Shown: one piece after another, positions 6,546 to 12,768 of the stretch
Position numbering within the stretch: the stretch's first letter is position 1
Layout of the letters: each line of letters begins with the position of its first letter
From: DASPOF01 sp035626155
GTDB lineage: Bacteria; Desulfobacterota; Binatia; Binatales; Binataceae
Assembly: GCA_035626155.1 (NCBI GenBank)
Contig: DASPOF010000040.1
Coordinates: 1-13,151 of the forward strand
Direction of reading: 5' to 3'
DNA length: 13,151 bases
Made by a program: the position numbers and the translations under genes
Notes under the pieces: generated by a model
The model's database searches: none
Seen by the model: only the letters and a program-made list of their open reading frames with translations
Told to the model about the DNA's origin: nothing

Positions 6546-7331
6546 TCAGACGATCGATCGGCCTTGCGCTCCGTCAACCGGGATGCAGGCGCCGGTGATC
6601 CAGCTCGCGCGCGGCGATGCGAGCATCAGGACCGCATACGCGACTTCCTCGGGACGGCCGAGCCGGCCCGCGGGAAGCTCGTGGCTAATGAAGTCGCGCT
6701 CGAAAGCGGGGTTCTGCTTGAACATGCGCTCCCAGGTTCCGCCGGGGTAGAGAATCGATCCGGGCGCGACCGCGTTGACGCGAATCCGCCTGGGCGCGAA
6801 CTCGCGCGCGAGCATCTTGGTGAAGGAATGCAGCGCGGCCTTGGACGCATTGTAGGCGAGCGGGCCGCCCGACTCGCGGCCGTAGATCGAGCCGATATTG
6901 ATGATCGAGCCGGAACCGGCTTTCTCCAGGTGCGGCGCGACCAGCCGCGTCAGCCTCACCGCCGCAAACAGGTTCAAGCCGAACTGCTCATCCCACGCAG
7001 AGTCCGGCAGATCGGCCAGCGCGCCGGGCTGCGCGAAACCCGCATTGTTCACCAGCACGTCGATGCGGCCGTATTGCTGGAGGACCGCCGCGACCCAGGC
7101 TTCCGCATCGGCGGGCCGGGTCACATCGCCGTTGAAGCCGCCCGCGCTCGCGCCGCCGCTCTTAAGACTCGCCTGCGACAGTTCGGCACGTGCGGCCGCG
7201 ACCGCATCGGCGGTGCGCGCGCAGATGCTGACCGAGACGCCCTCCTCGGCGAGCGCCTGCGCGATCGCGCGGCCAATCCCTCGGCTGCCGCCGCTGACCA
7301 TCGCGACCTTTCCCTTAAGGCCCAAATCCAT
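6546..7331 (-). CDS. SDR-family NAD(P)-dependent oxidoreductase
   Basis: This is a classical short-chain dehydrogenase/reductase of 261 aa with a Rossmann fold. The dinucleotide-binding motif is SGGSRGIG (residues 13-20, in place of TGxxxGIG), NNAG is at 95-98, and the catalytic tetrad is N120, S148, Y160, K164 (YNASK). The C-terminal end is the usual VDGAQG type. A basic R39 after the second strand hints at NADP(H), but this is not decisive. Substrate is unknown; relatives reduce 3-oxoacyl groups, steroids or secondary alcohols. The start is the ATG at 7331, with GGGAG (7338-7342) 6 nt before it; an upstream in-frame start at 7379 would add 16 residues with no homology. It is the first gene of a probable two-gene unit with the PHP-like lipoprotein 5 bp downstream. 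Confidence 0.93.
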   Translation of the reverse strand: MDLGLKGKVAMVSGGSRGIGRAIAQALAEEGVSVSICARTADAVAAARAELSQASLKSGGASAGGFNGDVTRPADAEAWVAAVLQQYGRIDVLVNNAGFAQPGALADLPDSAWDEQFGLNLFAAVRLTRLVAPHLEKAGSGSIINIGSIYGRESGGPLAYNASKAALHSFTKMLAREFAPRRIRVNAVAPGSILYPGGTWERMFKQNPAFERDFISHELPAGRLGRPEEVAYAVLMLASPRASWITGACIPVDGAQGRSIV

Positions 7332-7480
7332 GATGCGCTCCCGCGCGGCCGCCTCGCGCCCGAGTTCGACGCATATCATTTAGCAGAGCGCGCCCCGGCG
7401 CTTGAAGAAGGGAATCCGCGCCCGGGCACCCTCAAAATCCCGCGCTCCGGACATTTGCAATGTTTGCGACCGCCTTTGCC

Positions 7481-7497
7481 CCGGAGTAATGCTCCGG
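7481..7497. repeat. Small inverted repeat in the divergent intergenic region
   Basis: CCGGAG (7481-7486), loop TAATG, CTCCGG (7492-7497) is a perfect 6-bp stem with a 5-nt loop. A further CTCCGG lies at 7445-7450. It sits in the 229-bp gap between the divergent SDR and VOC genes, where an operator or a leader hairpin for the VOC gene is possible. No T-run follows. TTGCGA lies 17 bp before the TAATGC of the loop, a poor promoter match. Confidence 0.4.
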
Positions 7498-7545
7498 TCT
7501 TGTGTTGATGCTTCACCGTTACCGTGCCCTGGAATCCTGCAAATT

Positions 7546-7552
7546 GGAGGGA
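7546..7552 (+). promoter_or_regulatory. Strong ribosome binding site fixing the VOC gene start
   Basis: GGAGGGA lies 8 nt before the ATG at 7561. The open frame extends upstream to 7402, but the extension has no start signal and no family similarity, so the site decides the start. Confidence 0.8.
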
Positions 7553-7560
7553 ATCAAACT

Positions 7561-7998
7561 ATGAAGAAACGCACCGGTGATCCATGGATGCCGGCCGACC
7601 AATACGGGCGATCGCTCCCGAATCTCACGGTCAACCTGCTGGTCAAGGATATGGCCCGCTCTGAAGCTTTCTATCGGAAGGTATTGGAGGCCGATTTCCG
7701 CTACTCGGATCCGGACTTTGCTGCTGCCCGGGTGGCCGGTGTCGACCTGATGCTTCACGCGGATCACACCTACGATAAGCATCCCTGGTACCCGCGCCTG
7801 CTGGCAGGGGAACGGCGCGGCTTGGGCGCCGAATTGCGCCTGTTAGGGATTGGACCCGATGGGGTCGAAGCGCGAGCACGTGAGTTTGGCTCGACCATCG
7901 TGCGGCCGCCCGTGACTACACGTCATGGATGGCGTGAAATGATGGTCGAAGACCCCGATGGTTACGTGTGGGCAGTCGGCGAACCAACTCCCAAGTGA
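7561..7998 (+). CDS. VOC-superfamily (glyoxalase/bleomycin-resistance fold) protein
   Basis: This 145-aa protein has the beta-alpha-beta-beta-beta layout of one vicinal-oxygen-chelate monomer. The first half is LTVNLLVKDMARSEAFYRKV (residues 22-41, the strand and helix typical of the family), then AARVAGVDLMLHAD (55-68). The second half has GAELRLL (89-95) and the closing DPDGYVWAVGE (131-141), with E91 and E141 near the usual metal-ligand positions. Members include glyoxalase I, ring-cleaving dioxygenases and antibiotic-sequestering proteins, and the specific reaction cannot be told. Codon choice is less GC-biased at third positions than in neighbours such as miaB (for example CTGTTAGGGATTGG in the middle), so a later arrival is possible. 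rpsU follows on the same strand after 134 bp but has its own promoter. Confidence 0.88.
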   Translation: MKKRTGDPWMPADQYGRSLPNLTVNLLVKDMARSEAFYRKVLEADFRYSDPDFAAARVAGVDLMLHADHTYDKHPWYPRLLAGERRGLGAELRLLGIGPDGVEARAREFGSTIVRPPVTTRHGWREMMVEDPDGYVWAVGEPTPK

Positions 7999-8071
7999 CT
8001 CCCAAAGTGCCGGGGCGCAATCGGAGGCCCTGCCGACACACAATCAGAGCAGCACCCAGCCCCGGGGTCCG

Positions 8072-8100
8072 TTGACACTACTTGGAGGCGGACTTAAGCT
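8072..8100 (+). promoter_or_regulatory. Probable sigma-70-type promoter of rpsU
   Basis: A perfect TTGACA (8072-8077), a 17-bp spacer and TAAGCT (8095-8100, three of six) lie 32 bp upstream of the rpsU ATG. The predicted leader is about 26 nt and includes the GGAGG ribosome binding site at 8125-8129, 3 nt before the ATG. This makes rpsU independent of the VOC gene. Confidence 0.55.
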
Positions 8101-8132
8101 TAGCCGGTTAAATCGCAGGCAAACGGAGGACT

Positions 8133-8330
8133 ATGGAAATACGAGTTGAAGGCTCCCTGGACCAGGCGATGCGGGTGCTCAAGCGCAAGCTCGCCAAGGA
8201 GGGAGTATTCAAGGAAATGAAGAAGCGGGCCTTTTACGAGAAGCCCAGCGTCCGCCGCAAACGCAAACGCTCCGAGGCACAACGCCGCCGGCGCAAGGAA
8301 CAACGCCGCCGCCGCGCGTCGTCGCTCTGA
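8133..8330 (+). CDS. rpsU: 30S ribosomal protein bS21
   Basis: The protein is 65 aa, opens MEIRVEGSLDQAMRVLKRKL and closes with a dense Arg/Lys tail (QRRRRKEQRRRRASSL). This is the bS21 pattern: a short beta start, a helix with the (A/R)xRxxKRKxxKEG core, FKEMKKRAFYEKPS, then a basic C-terminal helix. bS21 binds the 30S platform near the anti-Shine-Dalgarno end of 16S rRNA and helps initiation. GGAGG stands 3 nt before the ATG. Here it is not in the rpsU-dnaG-rpoD arrangement of enterobacteria; it is a stand-alone unit followed by a hairpin and a convergent gene. Confidence 0.95.
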   Translation: MEIRVEGSLDQAMRVLKRKLAKEGVFKEMKKRAFYEKPSVRRKRKRSEAQRRRRKEQRRRRASSL

Positions 8331-8359
8331 TTCACCGCCAAGCTCGAATATGACCTGAT

Positions 8360-8379
8360 CGCCCGGCACGCTCCGGGCG
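8360..8379. terminator. Hairpin between convergent rpsU and the Cys-cluster gene
   Basis: CGCCCGG (8360-8366), loop CACGCT, CCGGGCG (8373-8379) is a perfect 7-bp GC stem ending 1 bp before the stop codon of the minus-strand gene. It follows rpsU by 29 nt. The T-run is poor (TTCAGTT), so termination would rest mainly on the stem or on Rho. Confidence 0.45.
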
Positions 8380-8380
8380 T

Positions 8381-9091
8381 TCAGTTGCCGCCTACCGGCA
8401 GTGGCCGCCAGGTGAAGATCGCCTGCGTGCCTGCGACGTAACAGTCGAGGTCGTAGTGCGGCAGACCGGCCGCCGCGCGCGATGAGCGGAAGTCCTCGAC
8501 GGCGCGATGGATCGCGGCCGAGATGCGCGCGATGGTCGAGGCGGCCGACTGCTCGGCGCGCAGCGCGGAGCCTATATCGACCGCGACGCAGTCACCGCAA
8601 TCATGCCCGTCAAGCGCGCCCGTCCCGATACAAGCGCATCGCAGGCACAGCACCGCCGGAGCGGGGGCCTTTTCGCCTGCGCCGAAGAATTCGTGCTCGA
8701 GACGGCTGATCCCGATCACCAGTTCGATCCACGCCTCGCGCGCCCGTTGCGCCGAGAAGCGGCGGATCGCGCGCGCCAGCTCGCGCATCAGCACGTCCAT
8801 CGAGCGCGGCGTCAGCGCGACGATCGCGTCATCCTCCACTCGCGCCAGGGGGCCAAGCTGATCGGCCAGAAAAGATCGCAGATTGATGGGCAGGCGGCTG
8901 CCAAGATGGATCCGCCTCGGCTTCCAATCGGAAAACTCCGGCTGCGAGGCGCGCCGGGCCAGCGCATGAGGTGCGCCGAACGGGGCGATGGATGCGAGGC
9001 GATCCAGGGGTGGGATCGTTCCATGAGCGAATCTCGATACGTGGGCGCTTCTGTGGACCAACGGACCGTTTCGCACAGGCTCAACCTCCAT
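8381..9091 (-). CDS. Hypothetical protein with a cysteine cluster
   Basis: I do not recognise this protein. From the ATG at 9091 it is 236 aa; the open frame runs up to a TTG at 9154. Codon bias typical of the genome becomes clear only from about 8840 downward (from RVEDDAIVALTP), so the real start may be further in. The middle is helical (MRELARAIRRFSAQRAREAW), followed by LCLRCAC and HDCGDC (Cys 149, 152, 154, 165, 168, with an adjacent His 164). This is a CxxCxC...CxxC arrangement that could bind zinc or an iron-sulfur cluster. The end is HYDLDCYVAGTQAIFTWRP. No signal peptide or membrane span is evident. The overlapping plus-strand open frame is Arg-rich and less plausible. It is convergent with rpsU. 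Confidence 0.55.
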   Translation of the reverse strand: MEVEPVRNGPLVHRSAHVSRFAHGTIPPLDRLASIAPFGAPHALARRASQPEFSDWKPRRIHLGSRLPINLRSFLADQLGPLARVEDDAIVALTPRSMDVLMRELARAIRRFSAQRAREAWIELVIGISRLEHEFFGAGEKAPAPAVLCLRCACIGTGALDGHDCGDCVAVDIGSALRAEQSAASTIARISAAIHRAVEDFRSSRAAAGLPHYDLDCYVAGTQAIFTWRPLPVGGN

Positions 9092-9452
9092 CTGCCAGAT
9101 GACTGGGACGGCGTTTCGAGCGCGCGGCGGTGCGCGGAACCGAATCCCGCGCAACGCCAGCGAAATTCAAAGACATCCATTCGCGGCTTAAGCTTATCGA
9201 ATTCCTGCCAATCGCTGCGGTCGAATCAAGCCGATGGCCGCCTGCGCCGGCAGGCAGGAGCAAACTCGAATGAAAAGGAAATACGCGGCTGACCCCGATC
9301 CGGGGACCGGTCAGTGAACAAGGGCCGTAACTGAACCGCGTCATGCGCTAAGGCTCGACTCACCAGCCCACCAGCCCACTCCGCATCGACTTCCTCTGCC
9401 CGCCCATTCCCCTCACGATCGAAGCAGGGGCTCGATGGAGTTGCGCACGACC

Positions 9453-9488
9453 GAGACCACCCAGACGCAACAGGCCCTGGGTCGTCTC
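9453..9488. repeat. Hairpin with 12-bp arms (one mismatch)
   Basis: GAGACCACCCAG (9453-9464) pairs with CTGGGTCGTCTC (9477-9488) in 11 of 12 positions, the exception being a C-C mismatch at 9458/9483. The loop is 12 nt (ACGCAACAGGCC). No T-run follows on the plus strand. It lies inside the gene-poor region, so it is not a by-product of a coding repeat. It may be an RNA structure or a protein-binding palindrome. Confidence 0.7.
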
Positions 9489-9606
9489 ACATCGTGCGGC
9501 GTTCACCAGGCCAACGGCAATGCGCTCGCTACGTACGCTCCCTTTCTTAGCGCGCGGTCACAGGCGGGGCAACGCCCGAAAATTACGAATAATTCCAATC
9601 ACCGGC

Positions 9607-9634
9607 TTGACAATCGATTCGGCGCGGTTATTTT
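9607..9634 (+). promoter_or_regulatory. Probable sigma-70-type promoter in the gene-poor region
   Basis: A perfect TTGACA (9607-9612), a 16-bp spacer and TATTTT (9629-9634, four of six) point rightward. Transcription would start near 9641, about 42 nt before the ATG of a 72-codon frame at 9683. It is one of the best promoter matches in the window despite having no clear gene behind it. Confidence 0.5.
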
Positions 9635-9682
9635 TTCGCGGCGATCCGCTTAACCCCGGTCGCGCGCGTATGAGAAGGACTT

Positions 9683-9901
9683 ATGGACCTTGATTCGAAT
9701 TTCCAGCCGGCGATCACGAATTTCCGAGCACGAGGCGCGCGAATCCTTCGGTCTGCAAGGGGCTTCGTAGCGCGGGGGAAGTTCGCCGATGCGGTCTCGA
9801 TCGGCGCGATCTCGCATCGATCGGGCGATTTCGGTCGGCGCCCGTGGATTAAGAGAACAAATCCCGCTCGACGGCGGCCTGGCCCGCCCGGGACCGCCTA
9901 A
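9683..9901 (+). CDS. Doubtful small ORF, 72 aa, with promoter and RBS
   Basis: The ATG at 9683 follows AGAAGGA (9673-9679) by 3 nt, the same short spacing as in rpsU, and a good promoter stands upstream. The product starts MDLDSNFQPAITNFRARGAR and becomes Arg/Pro/Gly-rich at the end (RRRPGPPGTA). I recognise no family or motif. The first 50 codons look more protein-like than the last 20, so it could be a real small gene, the truncated start of a lost one, or a transcript that is not translated. Its stop codon falls in the loop of the hairpin at 9891-9909, and it converges on the MFS gene. Confidence 0.3.
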   Translation: MDLDSNFQPAITNFRARGARILRSARGFVARGKFADAVSIGAISHRSGDFGRRPWIKRTNPARRRPGPPGTA

Positions 9902-9909
9902 CCCGGTCC
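9891..9909 (-). terminator. Hairpin downstream of the MFS gene
   Basis: GGACCG (9891-9896), loop of 7, CGGTCC (9904-9909) is a perfect 6-bp stem 10 nt beyond the stop codon of the minus-strand MFS gene. No T-run follows, so it is a tentative terminator. Confidence 0.35.
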
Positions 9910-9919
9910 ATGGCCGCCA

Positions 9920-11506
9920 TCATTCGACCCCGGCGTGCGTCGGCAGATTGCGGCGGTCGCGTTGGAGGAGCAGGAACGTCGGTATCAGCACCACCATCTG
10001 CAGGCACAGCAGCCGGTAGATATCATTGAACGACAGCATCATCGCCTGCCGCTGCACCATCCCGTACAGCATCGCGATTCCCCGCCCGTGACCCGCCGCC
10101 AATTGGCGAACGAGATCGCCCCCGCCCGCTCCCGGCATCCTCACGTGCCCCAAGGTGAAGGTCGTAACGTGCTCGACCAGATAGCTCTGGCGGACCTGCT
10201 CGCGATGGATGAGCAGGGTCGTGAGGTAGGAGGTTCCGACGGCGGCGCCGAGATTGCGCGTAACCGAGTAGAGGCTCGCCGCGTTCTGCATCTTGAACTT
10301 TTCCATCGAGCTTAGCGCCGCAGCCGACAGGCAGGGGAATATCAGCCCGGTGCCGACGCCCTGGATGACGGTCGGCGTCACGATTCGCGCCGTGTCCGCC
10401 TCGAGATCAAGTCCCGCGAGCGACCACATCGCATACGCGACCAGGATGAATCCGATGCCGACCAGAGGACGGGTATCGATACCGCGGCGCGACAGGTTCC
10501 CCAGCAGAATCATCGCGAACATCGTTCCGGCGCCGCGCGGCGCCATCACCAGGCCCGCCTTGGAGGCCGTGTAGCCAAGCAGCTCCTGCAGGAAAATCGG
10601 ATTGAGAATGCCCGTCCCGTAAAGCGAGAAGGTGAGGAAGATCACCAACGTCATCGGGAGCGTGAATTTCGTGTTGGTCAGGATGCGCAGGTCGACGACC
10701 GGGTCCTCGGTGCTAAGCTCGTGATAAACCAGTATGACCGTCGCCAGGATCGCCGCAATCGTGCTGTAAACGACCCACGGGCTTGCAAACCACTCGGCCC
10801 GCTCGCCGCGGTCGAGCACGATCTGGAAGAGCCCGAGCGATACGAACAGGCACAGGATGCCGAGGTAATCGACCTTGACGCGGCGATGCTCGCGCATGTA
10901 GGGCGGGTCCTCGATAAATCGCGCGACCATGAATGCGCCGAGCGTTCCTATCGGCACATTGATGTAGAAGTTCCAGCGCCAGGACCAGGTATCGGTGATC
11001 CAGCCGCCGACGGTAGGCCCCATAATCGGCGCAACCATGATCCCCACGCCCCACACCGCCATCGCCAGCGCCTGCTCGCGCGGCGGGAACGTCTCCATCA
11101 GAATCGCCTGCGACAGCGGCATCATCGCGGCGCCCGCGGCGCCCTGCAGGAGCCGGAACAACACGATCTGGTTGAGCGACTGGGCCACCCCGCACAATGC
11201 CGACGCGATGACGAACAGAGTGATCGAAACGACGAAGTAGCGCTTGCGGCCGAAGCGCTCGGCGATCCAGCTCGTCATCGGTATCATGATGCCCGCGGCG
11301 ACCAGGTAGCTCGTGATCACCCACGCGATCTCATCCACGCTGGCGGAAAACGCGCCCTGCATGTGCGGCAGCGAGACGTTCACGATCGAGCTGTCGAGCA
11401 CCTCGAGCACCGTGCCGAGCATGACGGAGATCGCGATTATCCACTTGTTCGCGTTGGCAGCCGCTTGCGGTGCTTCGTCGACGATCGCTTTGGGCGATGC
11501 GCTCAT
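9920..11506 (-). CDS. DHA2-family MFS drug:H+ antiporter (EmrB/QacA type)
   Basis: This is a 528-aa inner-membrane protein with about 14 hydrophobic spans, the normal length for the DHA2 (14-TMS) family that exports hydrophobic compounds against protons. Diagnostic motifs are LDSSIVNVSLP (37-47, motif D1 with the membrane-embedded Asp38), the loop 2-3 motif SWIAERFGRKRY (79-90, motif A), antiporter motif C APIMGPTVGG (159-168) and WRWNFYINVPIG (177-188), which is EmrB-like. EmrB usually works with a periplasmic EmrA/HlyD adaptor and TolC; no adaptor gene is adjacent, so it either acts alone or shares one encoded elsewhere. It is divergent from the ExxH protein gene with 159 bp between starts. 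The Shine-Dalgarno before the ATG at 11506 is weak. Substrate is unknown. Confidence 0.92.
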   Translation of the reverse strand: MSASPKAIVDEAPQAAANANKWIIAISVMLGTVLEVLDSSIVNVSLPHMQGAFSASVDEIAWVITSYLVAAGIMIPMTSWIAERFGRKRYFVVSITLFVIASALCGVAQSLNQIVLFRLLQGAAGAAMMPLSQAILMETFPPREQALAMAVWGVGIMVAPIMGPTVGGWITDTWSWRWNFYINVPIGTLGAFMVARFIEDPPYMREHRRVKVDYLGILCLFVSLGLFQIVLDRGERAEWFASPWVVYSTIAAILATVILVYHELSTEDPVVDLRILTNTKFTLPMTLVIFLTFSLYGTGILNPIFLQELLGYTASKAGLVMAPRGAGTMFAMILLGNLSRRGIDTRPLVGIGFILVAYAMWSLAGLDLEADTARIVTPTVIQGVGTGLIFPCLSAAALSSMEKFKMQNAASLYSVTRNLGAAVGTSYLTTLLIHREQVRQSYLVEHVTTFTLGHVRMPGAGGGDLVRQLAAGHGRGIAMLYGMVQRQAMMLSFNDIYRLLCLQMVVLIPTFLLLQRDRRNLPTHAGVE

Positions 11507-11581
11507 CGTGGGGCTAACCTATCCGCCGAGCCGCAAGGATGCAAAGTGCAACGCGCCAGCCAACGCGCGACGGAAAGTGAA

Positions 11582-11611
11582 TTGACTCTGCGCGCACGCG
11601 ATACATACGGT
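11582..11611 (+). promoter_or_regulatory. Possible promoter of the ExxH protein gene
   Basis: TTGACT (11582-11587), an 18-bp spacer and TACGGT (11606-11611, three of six) lie 54 bp upstream of the ATG at 11666. The gap is shared with the divergent MFS gene, so joint control is possible. The ribosome binding site is AAGGA at 11652-11656, 9 nt before the ATG. Confidence 0.35.
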
Positions 11612-11665
11612 AGCGATGCGTCCGGCGCAGAATCGGCCTGCCGCGGCCGATAAGGACGCGGAGCC

Positions 11666-12715
11666 ATGCCGCACGAATCACGATTATCATTCAGCGCTGA
11701 TGAGCTGCTCGCCAATGTGCCCGTCAAGGAGCCGCTGATCGTCAAAGGCATCAAGTGCCACGGCGGTTTCGATGCCGATGGCAGCTATCGCTCGCCGCGC
11801 ACCTTGTGGCGCGTTCCGGCGATTTCAGCCTGGCAGGAACAGCATATCAGGACTTCGCCCGAGCCGCTCGTCGAAATCCCCGCCGATACCATCTCCGCGC
11901 AGATGCCCAATGTCGCGCAGGCGAAGATGCTCCTGCGCGAGGGCATCCGGGCGCCGATGGTGCGGCAACTGACGGAAATCGGGATCGTCGAGGGCTTCGG
12001 CGCGATGATTCGCGAACTGCCCGTGCCGCCGCTTGAATCCTTCATCCGCGAGGACACCGGCGGCACCGCGCTCGCGCATCTTGCGGGCGGGCTTTTCGAG
12101 GCGCACGCGCGCGATGAGGCGGGATGGTCGGAGGAAGGCGGCCATCGCCAGATGTGGTTTGCCGCACGCGATGCAGCGCTTTCCAACCCGCACGTCCCCG
12201 ATGAGATTTTCACCGCGGTCGCGGCGCGGCGCGGCAATCCGCCGCCGCCGATGTTCCCCGAGCTGGGCGAGCCGGTCGAGCGCCTGGTGCGCTTCATGAT
12301 CAACGTGCTCGCGATCGAGGTCTATGCCGCATCGACGTTCGCATGGGCGGAAGAGGTGCTCGCGGACCCCGCGGTGTCGGATGCGCCCGAGGAGGCGGCC
12401 GGTTTGGTGCGCTTCATCCGATCGGATGAGTCGCCGCACGTCGAATACCTGCGCACGGCGCTCTCCGAAATCAGCGCGCGCACCCTCATCACCACCGTCG
12501 GCAAGCATCTGCGCGGCAAGGATGTGGTCGCCAGCTTGATCGACCGCACCGTGCGCACGATGCTCCGGCAGCGGCTCGTGGAGCGGCCGGCGATGGTTCG
12601 CGAGGAGATTCGCGCGGCCGCAAAGGGGAGGGACGTCGAGGAGCTGCTCGCGCGCTTCGATGCGCTCGCGACGCCGTGGACTCCTCCCGAGCGATTTCGC
12701 GATCTCGCCCCCTGA
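11666..12715 (+). CDS. Uncharacterised helical protein, putative diiron/ferritin-like
   Basis: This 349-aa protein has no signal peptide or membrane span. The first 100 residues are mixed (KGIKCHGGFDADGSYRSPRT). From about 98 on it is mostly helical. Two ExxH motifs stand out: E157-GG-H160 and E255-SP-H258. Carboxylates lie on the helices before them: E145 in LAGGLFEAHARDE, more distantly E124, and E218 in FMINVLAIEVYAA, 37 residues before E255. An E...ExxH...E...ExxH series is the ligand set of ferritin-like diiron carboxylate proteins, oxidases, oxygenases and rubrerythrins. I infer a diiron protein of unknown substrate, with the caveat that the first pair is closer than usual if E145 is the ligand. 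It is divergent from a DHA2 efflux pump and convergent with the TonB-type barrel gene. I recognise no named family. Confidence 0.8.
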   Translation: MPHESRLSFSADELLANVPVKEPLIVKGIKCHGGFDADGSYRSPRTLWRVPAISAWQEQHIRTSPEPLVEIPADTISAQMPNVAQAKMLLREGIRAPMVRQLTEIGIVEGFGAMIRELPVPPLESFIREDTGGTALAHLAGGLFEAHARDEAGWSEEGGHRQMWFAARDAALSNPHVPDEIFTAVAARRGNPPPPMFPELGEPVERLVRFMINVLAIEVYAASTFAWAEEVLADPAVSDAPEEAAGLVRFIRSDESPHVEYLRTALSEISARTLITTVGKHLRGKDVVASLIDRTVRTMLRQRLVERPAMVREEIRAAAKGRDVEELLARFDALATPWTPPERFRDLAP

Positions 12716-12768
12716 CCTGCCGCACCGAGCGTCCATCGCGACAGAACTCGCCTAAATCTGATCGCCTA

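Larger units (their letters stand above)
9092..9682. other. Gene-poor region with structured DNA
   Basis: No open frame here has both a start signal and a believable protein. Visible items: GCCTGC/GCAGGC inverted arms (9240-9245 and 9250-9255, 4-nt loop); CCCCGATCCGGGG, a short self-complementary block near 9292; a tandem CCAGCCCA near 9363; the 12-bp-arm hairpin at 9453-9488; and a good promoter at 9607-9634. GC content falls noticeably at 9580-9635. It could hold a small RNA, a decayed gene or a long regulatory region. The left part, up to 9154, may still be the start of the minus-strand hypothetical gene. Confidence 0.45.

Noticed and set aside
5668..7508. Two long plus-strand open frames (5668-6750 and 6354-7508) opposite the lipoprotein and SDR genes
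   Set aside because: They are Arg/Gly/Ala-rich, have no motifs, and overlap well-supported minus-strand genes; long antisense frames are expected at this GC content.
9190..9208. AAGCTTATCGAATTCCTGC resembles a cloning-vector polylinker (HindIII/EcoRI sites)
   Set aside because: Only 13 contiguous bases match from memory and neither flank continues as vector, so chance resemblance is more likely than contamination.
8507..9292. 261-codon plus-strand open frame
   Set aside because: Composition is Arg/Gln-rich with no recognisable motif, and the minus-strand frame has better codon bias and a coherent protein over 8381-8840.
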